From Spirodela intermedia (lineage: Eukaryota > Streptophyta > Magnoliopsida > Alismatales > Araceae), in assembly GCA_902729315.2 (NCBI GenBank), contig LR746271.1, forward strand, positions 2,006,001 through 2,070,000: a stretch of DNA of 64,000 bases, written 5' to 3'. This document shows, piece after piece, positions 23,220-36,899 of the stretch (position 1 is the stretch's first letter; each line of letters starts with the position of its first letter). The position numbers and the translations under genes were made by a program. The notes under the pieces were generated by a model, which searched no databases, was not told the DNA's origin, and worked only from the letters and a program-made list of their open reading frames with translations.

Positions 23220-25196
23220 ATGACGACGCAGGAGGAGGTGGAGGAGAGGGTGTTAGCGACGGCGCAGCAGATAGTGAAGAACCTCGGCACCTCCTCGGAC
23301 ATGAAGGAGGACATGATCTTCATTCTTTCCAACTTCGATAATCGATTTTCCAACATCACAGACCTCTTCTCCAGCAGCGGCGGCGACCGGCTGGAAGGTC
23401 GCCTCGATACGGCCGAAAAGGTAATCTCCCAGTGGGGGTGTTCCTCCACCTTGGGTTCGGGGCGTGATTTCATCCCCTGGGAGGATTTACCCGACGTCGC
23501 CGCTGAGTACCTTGCCGCCGTCGACGACGTTATCGCGATAACGGAGGAGGCAGAAGGGAATCAGGGGGGTGGACAGCCCGTTGATACCCTTGATCGGGCA
23601 GACAGAGTGCTCCAGATGGCCATGGATCGGCTAGAAGATGAGTTCCGTCACTTTTTGATCCAGAACACTGTCCCGCTTGATGCAGCCCGCCTTTATGGAT
23701 CGATCAGGAGGATGTCGCTCTCTTTTGCTTCCGACGGTGGAGAGACCATCGAGGATCTTGTAACCTCTGAGGAGGAGCTTGACGCTTCATTGGAGGATAG
23801 GTCTACTGGTGGGAGCCTGTCGAACCTCCTCGATATTGATGTAGTGCGACCTGAGGCTGTCCCTCACCTCAAGAGTATCGCTGATCGGATGATTCGATCA
23901 AGGTACGAGAGGGAATGCTGCCAAGCTTACAGTGGTGTCCGGCGTGATGTCCTGGACGAGTGCCTTGCAACCCTTGGCGTTGAGAGAATGAGCATTGAAG
24001 AGGTGCAAAGGATGGAATGGAAGGAGTTGGATGAGAAGATGAAAAAATGGATCCATGCCGTTAAGGTTGTGGCCCAGGCCCTCCTCCTTGGCGAAAGACA
24101 GCTCTGTGATCAGATATTTGAAGCGTCCCCATTGGTTGCAGATGCCTGTTTCACAGAGACAACCAAAGGGTGTGTGATGCAGTTGCTTAATTTTGCAGAG
24201 GCTGTAGCAATCGGGCAACGGTCGCCTGAGAAGCTGTTCAGAATACTTGATATGTACGATGCACTCTCTAGTGTCATCCCTGACTTGGAAATAAGGTTCT
24301 CTGAGGAGACAAGGGAGTTTTTATGTAGTGAAGCAGATATAACACTGAAGAGGCTGGGGGATGCTGCAAAAGGCACGCTTGCTGAGTTTGAGAATGCCGT
24401 TCAGAGAGAGACCTCGCAGAAGCAGCTGCAGTTTGGTGGCATCCATCCTCTGACACGTTATGTGATGAACTATGTAAAATTGCTTGTGGATTACAGCGGC
24501 ACACTGAATGGGTTGATGAACCAAGATGGAGATGCTGGAGAAGATCCAGCAGTCGAACATCATGATGACAACTCACATGGGGGGAACATGTCCCCATTGG
24601 GCTGCCATGTGCTCTCGACGGTCTCATATCTGGAGTCTAATATTGCAGAAAAGTCGAAACTGTACGAGGACAGTGGATTGCAGTATGTTTTTTTGATGAA
24701 TAATATACTTTATATGGTTCAGAAAGTGAAGGATTCTGATCTTGGGGCTCTGTTGGGAGATGAGTGGATCCGTAAGCATCGAGGTCAGATACGGCAGTAT
24801 GCTAGGAGCTATCTCAGGGCATCTTGGACCAAAGTTCTACATTGTTTGAAGGACGAAGGAATTGGTTTTAATAGTAGCTCTGGCAGTGCATCGAAGGTTG
24901 CTCTGAAGGAAAGATTCAAGAATTTTAATTTTGCGTTCGAAGAGGTTTGCAGGAACCAGATGACTTGGAAGGTCCCAGATTCACAACTCCGGGAAGAGCT
25001 CAGAATTTCTATTTCAGAGATGGTGATTCCAGCTTATCGCTCGTTCATGGGCAGGTTTGGAGGTTTTCTGGAAGGCGGACGGCATGCTGCAAAATACATG
25101 AAATATACCCCAGAGGATCTAGAGAGATATCTGCTGGACTTGTTTGAAGGCTTGTCTGGACCATCTAACCACTCAAGGAGAAAACTTAGCTCATGA
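23220..25196 (+). CDS. EXO70: EXO70 exocyst complex subunit
   Basis: An intronless frame of 658 residues from the ATG at 23220; the frame stays open upstream but there is no earlier ATG in it close by. EXO70 is a rod-shaped helical subunit that binds phosphoinositides and tethers secretory vesicles to the plasma membrane. The N-terminal part has VLATAQQIVKNLG and FDNRFSNITDLF. The middle has RMEWKELDEKMKKWIHAVK, typical of where the Pfam Exo70 C-terminal domain begins (about 260). The C-terminal part has VMNYVKLLVDYSGTL, LYEDSGLQYVFLMNNILYMV and YRSFMGRFGGFLEGGRHAAK, all classic EXO70 blocks. Length and lack of introns fit the multi-copy plant EXO70 clades (B to J) and not EXO70A, which has many introns. 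The N-terminus suggests the D (or B) clade, but I am unsure. Confidence 0.95.
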   Translation: MTTQEEVEERVLATAQQIVKNLGTSSDMKEDMIFILSNFDNRFSNITDLFSSSGGDRLEGRLDTAEKVISQWGCSSTLGSGRDFIPWEDLPDVAAEYLAAVDDVIAITEEAEGNQGGGQPVDTLDRADRVLQMAMDRLEDEFRHFLIQNTVPLDAARLYGSIRRMSLSFASDGGETIEDLVTSEEELDASLEDRSTGGSLSNLLDIDVVRPEAVPHLKSIADRMIRSRYERECCQAYSGVRRDVLDECLATLGVERMSIEEVQRMEWKELDEKMKKWIHAVKVVAQALLLGERQLCDQIFEASPLVADACFTETTKGCVMQLLNFAEAVAIGQRSPEKLFRILDMYDALSSVIPDLEIRFSEETREFLCSEADITLKRLGDAAKGTLAEFENAVQRETSQKQLQFGGIHPLTRYVMNYVKLLVDYSGTLNGLMNQDGDAGEDPAVEHHDDNSHGGNMSPLGCHVLSTVSYLESNIAEKSKLYEDSGLQYVFLMNNILYMVQKVKDSDLGALLGDEWIRKHRGQIRQYARSYLRASWTKVLHCLKDEGIGFNSSSGSASKVALKERFKNFNFAFEEVCRNQMTWKVPDSQLREELRISISEMVIPAYRSFMGRFGGFLEGGRHAAKYMKYTPEDLERYLLDLFEGLSGPSNHSRRKLSS

Positions 25197-27871
25197 TCAT
25201 GGGTATTCTCATCTACGGGTATGGGTTTACTCTCGTGATAGATATAGTCAGGTTTGCCGATCCCCAATCAAATCGGCCCACGTTTTATAATGTTCTCTTT
25301 TTACTGTTGATTGTAGTAGAACTACCAGACTGTCTGATACTTTCTAGGACTAAAATGTAATGGCAGTAACACTGTACATGATATTCCCCCTCCTTTCCTC
25401 CTGTCTGATCCATCAAGTATGACTGTCTATTTAATCGTATCTTGGCTGGTACTCTACGAGAAAACATGGACACAAAACTAATAAGTTTTAGGCAAATGCC
25501 ATCTCATGAATATGAACTCTGTCAATCTGCCAGAAAATATATCTGGTTCCAGTATTCTCTATGCTCCTGGTTTTTCATTTCTTCTCTATAGTCTAGCCAT
25601 CTCTTTTGGCTCATTTAATTCTTCGTAAATCAGAACCAATTTGCCATAGTTGTTGTCTCCCTCTGCTCTGCTTCAGGGGCTGATCAGTGATTCTGGTTCC
25701 GGTATTCTTTTCTGTTGAAAATATATGAATAAAGTAGTTGACGTGAAGAAAACACCCTCATCTTACATTGCTTGATCCACTGAGAAAACTTGATGGTGTA
25801 TGTTTACAATGAAAATGAAGATTTCCATGGCAACTTGAGTGCTGAAAGAGATGCCAGGGGGGGGGGGGGTCTGAATCCATATCAAAAATATTAGGGTTTC
25901 TTTTCAAACCAGAAGAGCCAATGTTTCAACCCATTTGAACTGTAAGTTACCCAAATTGGGTCTCCTCTTGGTTGATCTTACTCACGGTGAATAAGAAACC
26001 CTTGATGACCGTTGAAATTCATGGAGTCTCTTTCACCCATCAAACAATCTGGAGGATAATCCGTTCATGTCAATGGATATGCTCATCTTTACAAGAACTT
26101 CCCATTAAACACTGGCTTCTCATTAGTCATCTCTCTCTCTCTCTCTCTCGCTCGCTCTCTCTCTCTCTCTGGATATATATCTACATATGGAAAGTCATGG
26201 TTCAGCAGACAGAGATAATGCACGTTTTAAATCTTTGTTTTCCACGTGTTCTTTTAAGCCTTGTGGTGAATAATGGTCTTGTCATTCTTCTCGTCCTTTT
26301 TTTGCCTGAGGGTTTCATTGGAATGCCCATGCATATTCTTGACCGTGTCTGGGAGTGTTGACCCATTTTGGGAAATAGTTTGTATAGGGATTTGATGATG
26401 ATTTTTCTCCGGTATAATTGTAATACGGGAAAGTTATGCAGGTTTCACTAATAAACTACATTTTTTGGGATTTTATTAGACTCCTAAAATTTTAGAGAAC
26501 CCAGAATTTGTGAATCTCTGGTTTGAGTTGTGGGTGCAAAAAAAATAAATAAAAGGATTTTAAAAAACCATAAAATTATGTAAATAAATTATATATATAC
26601 TCGTTGAAGACAGGATATTAAAGAATTTGCGAGGACACGCCTGCCAAGAATGATCATAAATGGTGATATGGCGGGTTGACAAGCAGCTGGACCTTTGGGC
26701 TTCTCAATCGCCCAGGCTAGGGCACTTTTTAAGTGATTTGTGCTCGTGATCTTCAATAGATGAGCGCGCGCGCGCGCGTGCGCGCGAGAGAGAGAGTGTA
26801 TGTACGTATACCCATATGACCCCAAGATACGTATGGGGTGTCTTTTATCATATTATAGTATTATGTTGGTGAGGATGCAAAATAATGAAGCAAAATTGCG
26901 ATTTTTTTAATTTACTGTCTAAAAGTCCTCAAGGAAAATAAAATGAAGCTGGAGATGGAGAGAGAGATGAAAAGAATTCGATGCGTGATGTTAGCTATAG
27001 TAGACACTATATGTTCATATTTATTTACAATTAATATTAACTTAGTAGAAATTACATGCTTGTGCTGTGGTTTATTGGATGTCACTTTATCAGCTTTTAG
27101 GTCTCTATATTTTTATTTTTTTCAATTATATGCTCTTGTAATCACCTAGTTTACCTAATTTAAATCATCTCTCTCTCTCTCTCTCTCCTTCCCTCCCTCA
27201 AAATCATAAGTATGCTCTGGGACGTTAATGGGCCGGGCTTGCTTTAATTGTGAGAAGTTTCCAAATTGTTATTATTTTATAATACCTCTGATTGGCAAAT
27301 ATGGCCAAACATATTTTTTAAAGAAATTCCCAAAAATTGAAATTAGCAATTTAAATATTCATATCATGATATAAAATCCATTTTGTGTACATATATTTCG
27401 TTGTCTTTTTGTACTTTTCGGCCAATTAGCTAGCCCAGCTCGGCCCAATCTTTGTTTACGGGTCTATTAATGGGCCATATGGGCCTATAGGAACTGGGTT
27501 CTCTGTAGAAATGGGCCTTGTTGCCTAATGTTCTCGCCCGTCACACTCCTACAGTAATAAAGCTTCTCGTTATCGGTTGAACCGGCAACCAGTCAACTCG
27601 TCTCTCGACTACCCTTGCTCGGAGCGGGTTCGGACGACTCCGGTCCGACGACCCGGGACCGTTACGTTTGGACCAACTGCTATGCAGGTCAGCTGGAACT
27701 GGATTCCAACTTGGATCGGATCTACTTAACGGGGTCTAATAAGCGCAATCGGATTCGAATGACTCAGATAGCCGAACAGAACGCTGACTGAGGCTTTTCT
27801 AAGCCGCGGAGACTTCCCCCCCCCTCTTCACTGAGTCGAAGCTTCCGAGTTGCTCTCCGGCGATCGCTTCC
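25197..27871. other. Intergenic, EXO70 3' region and PIGW promoter
   Basis: No gene seen. It contains a G13-type run at 25857-25870, (CT)n at 26129-26170, an alternating CG/GA tract at 26763-26796 and (TC)n near 27168-27187. Four TGGGCC-type site II motifs lie upstream of PIGW (27229, 27471, 27480, 27512), and the leader next to the start codon is GC-rich. Confidence 0.5.
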
Positions 27872-29621
27872 ATGGCGCGCCACGGCGATATCAACCCTCA
27901 GAAGCTCCTCAAGGAAGAGTATGCATGGCTTCCCTCCCTTTTTATTGGACGAGGATGAAGTAACGGAAGATGATGAGTATTTGAGGTTTCGGAGTGCTGA
28001 GCGCTCACATTCTCCTGCTTCTTTTTTGTTCTTCTGTTTCTCGGTGGAAACTATCGTCTCTCAGATTCGTGAGTGGCCTTACCGGATCTTCCATGCTTGA
28101 GATTTCTGCCTTGTCCACGATCGTCCCGGTGAGCTTTTGGCTGTTTCATCTTTCTTTTTTCTCCGACAACTCGATTATGATAGCGTAGTTTTCTATATAA
28201 TAATTTTGTTCGGACGGGGTGTGCATATTTTGTCCAGGCTGTGGCGGTTCTTCGGCAATGGAGTGGTTTCTGCAATGGAACTTGTAAGTGTACTGTTTTT
28301 GTGATCTGTTTTCCACCTTTCGAGTCTTTGAATATGGTTATTATTCGACTGGTTTTTATTATAAAATTCTTTGAATTTATGCTCGCTGATGTTTTTGCAG
28401 GCGCAAGTAGGCCGAAGAAGAAAGACGATGGAGATATGGCCGATTCTGGTAGAAGTTGGAGAAGATACATAGCCTCCCTCACTGTGGACTATATCTTTGT
28501 CATCCTGCCGATTCTTTCGACTCTCACCGTAAGGTCATCCGGTATTTTAGCCATAGGAGAAAGGTTTACAATTTTAATTTTTAGGTGATAATGCCAGCTT
28601 ATTTTCTCTCAGGTCCTCGCTGACTGGGTCTACATGTGTACCATTGCTCTGATGTTCTTACTTCTCTGGATTTTAGCAAAAAGGTGTGCCCCCTGAGTTA
28701 ATTTTATTTATTAATCTACTCAGCATATTTATGACTGTTATACTTGCTGCCCGAAGATTAGGTTTAGTGGTGTATACAAAGGTAAAGGTCAAAAAATTCT
28801 ATGCATGTGATTAAAGATAGCTCTGTTGGAGCTATGCCAAATATGACGAAAGTTTGTGAACTTTCGATCCTAGTTGATTTGCATCACATGTCACCCTGAG
28901 CTCTTTCCGCTTATCCTCCTGCAGATAAGCTGATTACACATGCTTAATAAGTGTGTTTTATTTATTGCTATTTGAGGACGTAAATGGCAGTAACGACAGA
29001 TTAATATATGTGAAGTGTATGGAAGAGTATTTTATGAGCTAAAATACTTGGGATTTGTACAATATGTATAAATGAAAGAGCGCTCAAGCACAGGGTTTCG
29101 GTGGAAAAAAAAGAAATATCAGTGCAAATTTCATATGTAAATCGTTGAGAATATGTACAAGGAAAAGTAATAACTCATCTTAGGATGCTTTCTGAGATCC
29201 CACAAACAGACGGTTTGCACTGTAGCCATTTAATTATTATTTTATTTTATATGAGTTGACTACATGCTCGATAAGAGTTACCATTGTTTCAGAAATATTG
29301 TCAAAGTGTTTAATCTTAATAATCAAAGCAAAGAGATACATGAATGGGACCGTGGACATATAATTCATTCCAAATTCGAATAATAATTCGAATTAGAGTT
29401 ATGTATATGAATGTGAAAAATGTAATCACAGCTACTTATCTGAAGTGGAAAGCAGCCTTAGATGGTCATCATTTTTCTGTTCGTTTGAAGGTATTGCGTA
29501 CAAGAACAAGTGTATTAACTTTGTTTTGGTTCAGAGGGTTGGTAGTAAAGAAAAGTAAAATTGATGAGATGAGAACTTCTGAAATGAAACAATAAAGGAT
29601 GCCAGTTTCTAATTATTCTAT

Positions 29622-29671
<50 letters not shown>

Positions 29672-32600
29672 AGAGACTGCAATGCTAGATGATAAAAAAT
29701 GTATGGATGTTATTTGAGTGGTTTTAGATATGCATGAAAACGAATGACTATTACACCTTTGAGATATATGATTCCAAACGTAAAAGATGAATTATATTGG
29801 AATAATAAAAATGATTTCATTTTCTAGCATTGCCACATTATGGTCATGTATGCTGTTAGCTCTCATCAAGTCGATATATATTACTTGTGCTTAATTACTC
29901 TTATAATTTCACTTTGACATACTGTAAGATATTCATTTGAGGTCTCCTGAATTCTATTGCTTAGATCTGGACCTTATACTATTGGTCACATGGAAAGCTC
30001 TAATACGTCTCCTCTGAGGACAAGTATTTTGTCATACCGTGTTTCTATGGTATGCCGTTTCTTTACTTTCTCAACAAAAGAATTTTTATTCTGTATCATA
30101 AGGAGATGTTTTTTCATGTCAGATGATTGTGACCTGCCTGTGCATTTTGGCTGTTGACTTCAAAATTTTTCCTAGACGTTATGCAAAGGCTGAGACCTAT
30201 GGTACTGGTCTGGTACGTTTGTTTATCTTTTTCCAGTTATTTTTTTATTTTTTTGGTCCTTAGTAATTTATTTTTATACATTTTAATCATTTTTAACTAG
30301 TTATCTTGTAGCCTTTGACGTTAATTCTACCATTCTAATATAAATAATGTAATCTCCCAAGGAACATCTCTCTAAAAAATGGTTTGCCAAATCGTTCAGT
30401 GAGCAGTGAATTCATTCCCTTTCCAAAACAGCCCACGAGTGGTAAACCCTAGACAGAGATATTTACCTTATCAGGCAACTGCCAGGCTCCACGTCCTTTT
30501 ACAATTATGAATCCTAGTTTTCAGAAGATGAAGGATAATTACTGCTGCCATTTCGTCCTGTCTAAGCTGTACCCACATTTCGCCAATCTCTAGTGGAGTT
30601 ATATAGTGAGGAAACGGTATTATTACAAGATTCTCTCCTCAGGCTCACAAAATAGCCTTAGTTTAAAATCAAAACACAATAACTTGTCCAAAAATCTATT
30701 TGGCGCTGAAAACATGTATTGGCTCTTGAATGGACTGTCCAGATTTTAGATGAACTAAAAGATCTTAAATGAGCTTGGACTGTCTTAGTTTTTGCATCTC
30801 TTACTTCCTGACCCTTTATATCATATTAATAATGAAGAAAATCACTGAGAGCTGTCCCAATGAACATGATTCTTTGTCACTCCTAGTTTGAGGTGGAAGC
30901 ATCATTGCCTTTTTAACCTCTGTAGCTCATTTAAAACACCAATGCTGCTATGCTATATGAGATGTATTTGAAGACGAGACTAATATTCAGCCCTCAGTGT
31001 CAGATTGTGCTGTTTCACAGTTAACAGTTATCACTACTAAATACTAGAGAGATAAAAATCAGATCTAGGTGAGTTCTACTGATTTCTGTACCAGTTCCTA
31101 TAAGTTATGTGAACATTGTACAAAAATAAATTATGGTTTCATTCCTTCCGATTCCACAATCTAGAGAACTTAAGCAGTTCCTATTAGTCTCTCATTTATT
31201 TCACAATTTCAAGTCTTTGCCAGATGGTTTATGGTAATGTGCCAGTCTTCCTTTCTTCCTCATGTGATATCAACTTTCTAATGAATGTGCTAGTTTCAAT
31301 CTCCCCAGCTTTCACATTTGAAAATAACAATTTTCTTCCTAATAAATTCTAGCCAGTCGACCTTGTTGCATTTATGGAAATTGAATGATGGATACTGAGA
31401 ACTCCTTACCTTTTTTTTTGACTATTGAAGAGACCAGATCTAACCAATAGTACAAGCTAATCTAAATTCTTGGTAAGGTAGATTATTTGCTACCAATTTT
31501 ATGACAGCCAGTTTGTTTTAATATATAATTAATTCGCTGAAACTCCTATTTCTCAATGAAAATGGTTAAAAGATATGTATGAGATGAAAATTCAGGTAAC
31601 ATAAGCTGTATTTAATTAGTTTTTGGCCATTCAAATTCGAAGGAATATGTGCCTAGCAAAATATAAAACTGAAACAGTTCCTGCTTTGATGAGAAAAAAG
31701 CGAGGACTTTGTTGCATAATATTCTTTTTGAGTGCTTCCAGAAATGACATGTTACTTCTATGATAAATTCTACCTCTATTTCCATCAGTTAGTATGCATT
31801 GTCTTTCCTGGAATTATATTATAGAGAAAACTGGATATTGGTTTGATAGTTGCATGGATACCACAGATGGATCTTGGGGTTGGATCTTTTGTTTTGGCAA
31901 ATGCATTAGTTTCAAAACAAGCACGTTGTTCCACAATGGGGTAAGCTTTATTGCAGATAGAATATGATGTCCTCAATGAATTATTGCATCTTTAACTTTG
32001 TTACTAGAAAACTATTGACATGTCAGTCGTCCATTATACATGTTTTATGCACTTTTATACAGGACTCAACGGTTCATGTTTAACAGTGAATGAAATAATG
32101 TCTATAACCTTGCTACAGTACTAAAGACTCATGTTTAATAGTGAATAAAATTATTCGAAAATTAACATGCTCATAATTATGCATGGCACCGTATATGAAT
32201 CTCAACTTGGTTTGCCCTTGTGGATGTTTTGCCCTACTTGTATGGGTCATTCTTTATCAGTTAGAGGATACAGGAGATACTTTTGAATTGAAAACTTCTA
32301 ATTCCAAAATCCCATGCTGTACTATGTCTACAATAGCTCCGTTACTTACATTACTCTACTTATCATTAATTATCAACCTTCTGAACCCTTCGACTTGAAT
32401 TTAAAAAATTGCAGGTACTGCTTTGACTTTTCTGTTTCCGTTCACACTTTGAGCGGTCTCGAATTTTTTTTTCTTAGAATACTCTCCCCAAATCATGGGG
32501 TCTGTATCTTCTTTTGTGATATATGCGAAAAACCCTCTCCATCCCTTGGGAAAATCACGCCTGGACTGTGTGGGGAATCAGACATTTTGATACTCTTTCT

Positions 32601-35600
32601 GACCTTAAAAGTCTCGTCCAGAAGCACAAGGCCGCACAGGTTGTTAGGTTTGTCCTGCAGCCTATTCTTTCTGCTATGAAGATCACTAGAACGAAACTAA
32701 GACTGAGATTTGATCACTGCATTGCCAATGGGGATGGTGATTAATTTGCTCAACTTTGCCGAGGAGATATTGACTTTTTTCCTTTGGCTATATGTATAGG
32801 TTCACGTTTACTTGTTATCACACAGTGCATTGGCTGATATACAATACTTTATTTGTTGGTGAGAAACTGTTATATTTTGAAACAGTTCAATGTGGTTGAC
32901 GGTCTATTTAAACCTGTTAAATATTGAATTGGAGATCACAAACGTCTGTTGGGGTACATGAGTGGGTTGAGTGGAAACTTGATTTGAAAGCACCCAAATT
33001 TTTACCGACGTTGGCTCTTGTACATTGGAACGAATTTTATCGAAGCTGCTGGTGATGACTGTTATAGATTTTGCGGGCTTTGTACAGAAGTGCTAGGTTC
33101 TCAGCGGTCAGTCTCTTGATAGCTTGATATGTTTTTTAGCTCTCACAGTCAACACAGTAGTTATTCTGTCCTTCCCAGTTCTCATGCTTGATTTTCGTTT
33201 TCTTTACATCTGAATGTTTCTGGCTTTTCACTAAGAAATTTTAATTTATACCTGTCTCTGGAGCTATTATTTTGGTATATGCCAATGATGTCGGTCAAAT
33301 AAGCTGTTCTCATTGACTAGACGCTCTGATGGTGAAGGCTATGCGGTTGATTTTTTTACATGATAAAAATTGCATTGTATCCACTTCTTTCAAGGAAAGT
33401 GATGCCCCAACTTTCATCCACAGGAAATGGAACACAACACTTAAATCAATAACTCCTCTAATCGTCTTGGGCTTTGGACGGCTAATTTTCACGAAAGGTG
33501 TGGATTATCAGGTGATGATCTTTCCTTTCTTGGTGAATTCATATTTTGTTCCATTAATCAGCGCCAGTTCCTCTGTGGTTGTTAGGCAAGCAGCCATGTC
33601 TAGGAGTGTTCACTCTGTTAATAATTCCTGTTCTTGTAGTGTCTCTTCTTGGGGTCCTATTTCAATTTGACAATCTAGCATTTATAATTGCAGGTTCATG
33701 TTGGAGAATATGGTGTTCATTGGAATTTCTTTTTCACGCTTGCAGCTGTATCATTACTGACATCTATTACTAGGCTCCATCCAATATATTGTGGAATACT
33801 TGGATTGTCCATTCTTGTTGGTAACACTGAGTTGACGTCTAAACGCATACTTTTTAACCCCAAAAATGAGATATTATTGTTGAACCCAATTCTCGTTGCT
33901 ATGCAGCTTATCAGATTTTATTGATGTCTGGTTTGAATATTTATCTTCTTTCTGATGAAAGGGCATCGGACATCATCAGCCTGAACAAGGAGGGCATTTT
34001 TAGTGTATTTGGTGAGTTTACCTGTACTCTTCTGTTTGCCTTTTTCCAATTTTTTTTCTTAATATTTCGACTTGCCGTAGGAAGGAATCTGTCTCAGAAT
34101 CACCGTCCCATTTTTGGAATTTGGGTATAGTCTTGTCAGCCAGCCAGAAATTTCTGAAATCACGTGAATATTTCATATTCAGAGAAAATACTATTTCACC
34201 ATTACAGATATTTCCATATTTGAAGAATTTCATTTATTGCACACCCATGAGAAATAACTGGTAATTGGTAATGTTTGAGAATCACACAATCTCTGGCCAG
34301 GAACAAACCGAGGAAAGATACTTCAATCTTATGACTTGACTTAATTTGCATGCATTATTTACTCATGTTTTGAAGATTAAAAGGTGAGACGAGAAATGGT
34401 GTAGAGTGCCACGTTTTATGCATTAGAAACCTCACACCAGCGTCCCAGTTATAGAATCTTGTGGAAAGATGTTCTCCTTTCAGTTGACTCAACATTTTCC
34501 CTGCCAGAAACAATACCCGCATTATTCAATCACATCTCTCTTGGAAAAATACTTTCAGAACTCCAACTAATGCATGAACTATTTAGAGAGGATTAAAACC
34601 TAGAAATCAAAATAGTGTTGTCAATGAAACTACAAGGACGAGGAATAACTTGTTCATGAACAAGTCCACTGTGGGACCTGAACTGTTGATGCATAATTTT
34701 TCTGGTCACCACGTTCATGAGAATGCTGCTTGGATACATGGGGATTCTTCTCCTGTTTTAGCACAAAATGGACGTTGGTCGTTCTCCCTGATATTCTTCA
34801 TTGAATTCTGTGTGTGTCTTTAAACTGCAGGTGCCGAGATTTTTTGTCAAAATAGAAACTTTGTGGTGCCTTCTTCAACCCTGTTTTTAACCAAAAATAT
34901 CAAACTTTGTGGCAGGATATTGGGGTATGTATCTTGTTGGTGTTTACTTGGGACATAGTTTGCTCTTCGGAAATGTGGCAACCGGCATGACAAAAGAAGT
35001 TCAGCAGACGAGGACTAAAGTCTGGTTCCTCTGTGTTATGTTTTGGTATACTCCGAAAAGTCTTGAGCTTTTAATGATTTTCTTATTGATATATTGGCGG
35101 GGAGTGAGATATCTGATGCTGTTCTTCATCTGGGCTGCATTTTAGGCTTTTGACCGTCATCCTTGACAAGCACGTAGAAAGAGTTTCCCGTAGGATGGTA
35201 AAAGGACTTCATCTCTAATTTTTGTGTGCTCTAGTTTTCAGCAAGCCATTTATGCTCATTTTATACGATGTAAATAGATGCAAGTGTTTTCTTTATCAAA
35301 ATGCTGGTTCATGCAAGAATCGCAGAATGAAATTTCCTTTTTGTTTTACTCTTGTGAGAAAAAATTCTCCATCAGAGAGTTTCATGATATGGCTGCGGAG
35401 TATAAACCTGGATCTCTAGGAAATGACAACAAATATTTTGGTGCAGTGCAACCTGGCGTATGTGATGCTAGTCTTAGCCCAAAATTTTCAGGTAAATATT
35501 TAACCTTTTTATTTAAATATTGGTCGTAATTTATATTCTAGCTTGTATTTTTTTAGCAAAAAAAGTAAATTTGATTAAAAAATGCACCAATACCATTGGG

Positions 35601-36465
35601 ATAATTTGGTTTATCAATTCACGCTTCTTTATCTCTGACACCTTTTGCATCTTCAACAATAGTTCTAGAGATGCCAGAGATGACAATTCTCTGTTGATTA
35701 TTAATAGAGAAGATGGGTAGAGATAGAGTCCCTGCAATCAGGCAAATATTTAGTTGCTATAAGATGTTCATGAAATATCATGTGCGCTTCACTTTCTGGA
35801 GCATGCTTCCTCCAAATATCCAGTTACTGGAAGAGACAAAAAGAAATGAGAGAGAGAGAGAGAGAACTGGCCCTGTTGGCCACTATTGTTCCTGCCAATC
35901 GAAAGGAAACATGGAACAAATGCACATTTTTATCAGAGCACACCCTTATTCCCATCGTTCAATCCTTCCCAAGCTTGGGTTACATGGGTCACGACCAATC
36001 TGACTTTCTTATCTTGGATTAGAGTTCCCCAAGAGCCTGTTGACTAATATTCGCATCAGATCTGCTCATCTTGTTCACATAGTCAACATGCTCTCTGTAG
36101 GTATTCTCAATTATGCTGGTTTCAGACCTTGTCCCCGGACAAAAGCCTCTACTACTCGAAGAAGCAATTGACCAGAATCTACTTGGGGTCTTTCTTTTGG
36201 TGGGTGCAACCCTAATCTTGCCTATGACAAATAGGGTATTAAAAACACTTCCTGAGATCATCTTAGAGGGGAATCCAAACAATCGTTGACTTTTTCCCCT
36301 TTCCTGATGCAGGCAAATCTACTTACGGGCATGGTGAACTTGTGTGTGGACACACTCTCATCCTCAACAGTTGCCGCGTTTGGTATTTTATCAGGTTACA
36401 GTGTCGTTTTGGTAGGGTTTGTGGGTCTCGCCAGGTTCTGCAGAGTCAAACTCAAGTTCTGGTGA
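27872..36465 (+). CDS. PIGW: GPI-anchor inositol acyltransferase PIGW/GWT1
   Basis: Sixteen exons, all GT-AG and in phase: 27872-27918, 28065-28128, 28238-28283, 28401-28528, 28613-28683, 29965-30049, 30123-30212, 31867-31940, 33424-33511, 33694-33820, 33907-34011, 34916-35045, 35146-35197, 35447-35491, 36101-36199, 36313-36465. The product is 467 residues, the usual length. PIGW/Gwt1 adds an acyl chain from acyl-CoA to the inositol of GlcN-PI in the ER membrane, an early GPI-anchor step. Family blocks in order: [130 protein letters not shown], and a hydrophobic end closing in KLKFW. Multiple membrane spans are evident. No lesion was found. A copia element begins 194 bases past the stop. Confidence 0.95.
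29623..29669 (+). repeat. (AG)n microsatellite in PIGW intron 5
   Basis: About 23 uninterrupted AG units lie inside the 1.28-kb intron between exons 5 and 6 of PIGW. Confidence 0.95.
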
Positions 36466-36658
36466 ATTCACGGTATCATGCTCAAAGTTCATGCCTTGAT
36501 TTATGCCATTGAGCATCTGCTAACTATGATGAGTTGATCTATTCGTTTGGTGGAAGTTAGTTGCTTTATCTCACTAGATGGCCTTTGTTGGCACAAATCC
36601 AAGGAGAGAGAATATGCAGACGAAAAACTCACTTTGTACTCACATCTAATACAAGTAC
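36466..36658. other. PIGW 3' flank up to the copia insertion
   Basis: This is probably part of the PIGW 3' UTR. It ends with AGTAC (36654-36658), the left copy of the copia target-site duplication. Confidence 0.5.
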
Positions 36659-36891
36659 TGTCGTTGAGATAACAAACGGCCTGGAGGTCTGATAGGTGCC
36701 CAGTACTCGTGGAAGAACTCGCAACTTTATTGATTAGTAAGAAAACTATTTACAAGGAGAGTGGGATCTAGTATTTATGCCAAATCCTTAGAAGGTTTTA
36801 GACATATTAATGTAACACCAAATGAAAGGTATATGAGGACATATATGTAAACATGTAAGGTTTATAGGTTTTTAAGTACATCTCGACAGCA
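36659..36891 (-). repeat. Copia 3' LTR
   Basis: Bounded by TGTCGTTGAGAT and ATCTCGACAGCA, which are inverted relative to each other. It matches 45396-45631 throughout. The TSD AGTAC lies at 36654-36658. Confidence 0.92.
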
Positions 36892-36899
36892 CTCTCTCT
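36892..36899 (-). other. Copia polypurine tract
   Basis: On the element's strand, CCAGCTTGAGAGAGAG directly precedes the 3' LTR, a typical copia PPT (primer for plus-strand DNA synthesis). Confidence 0.75.
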
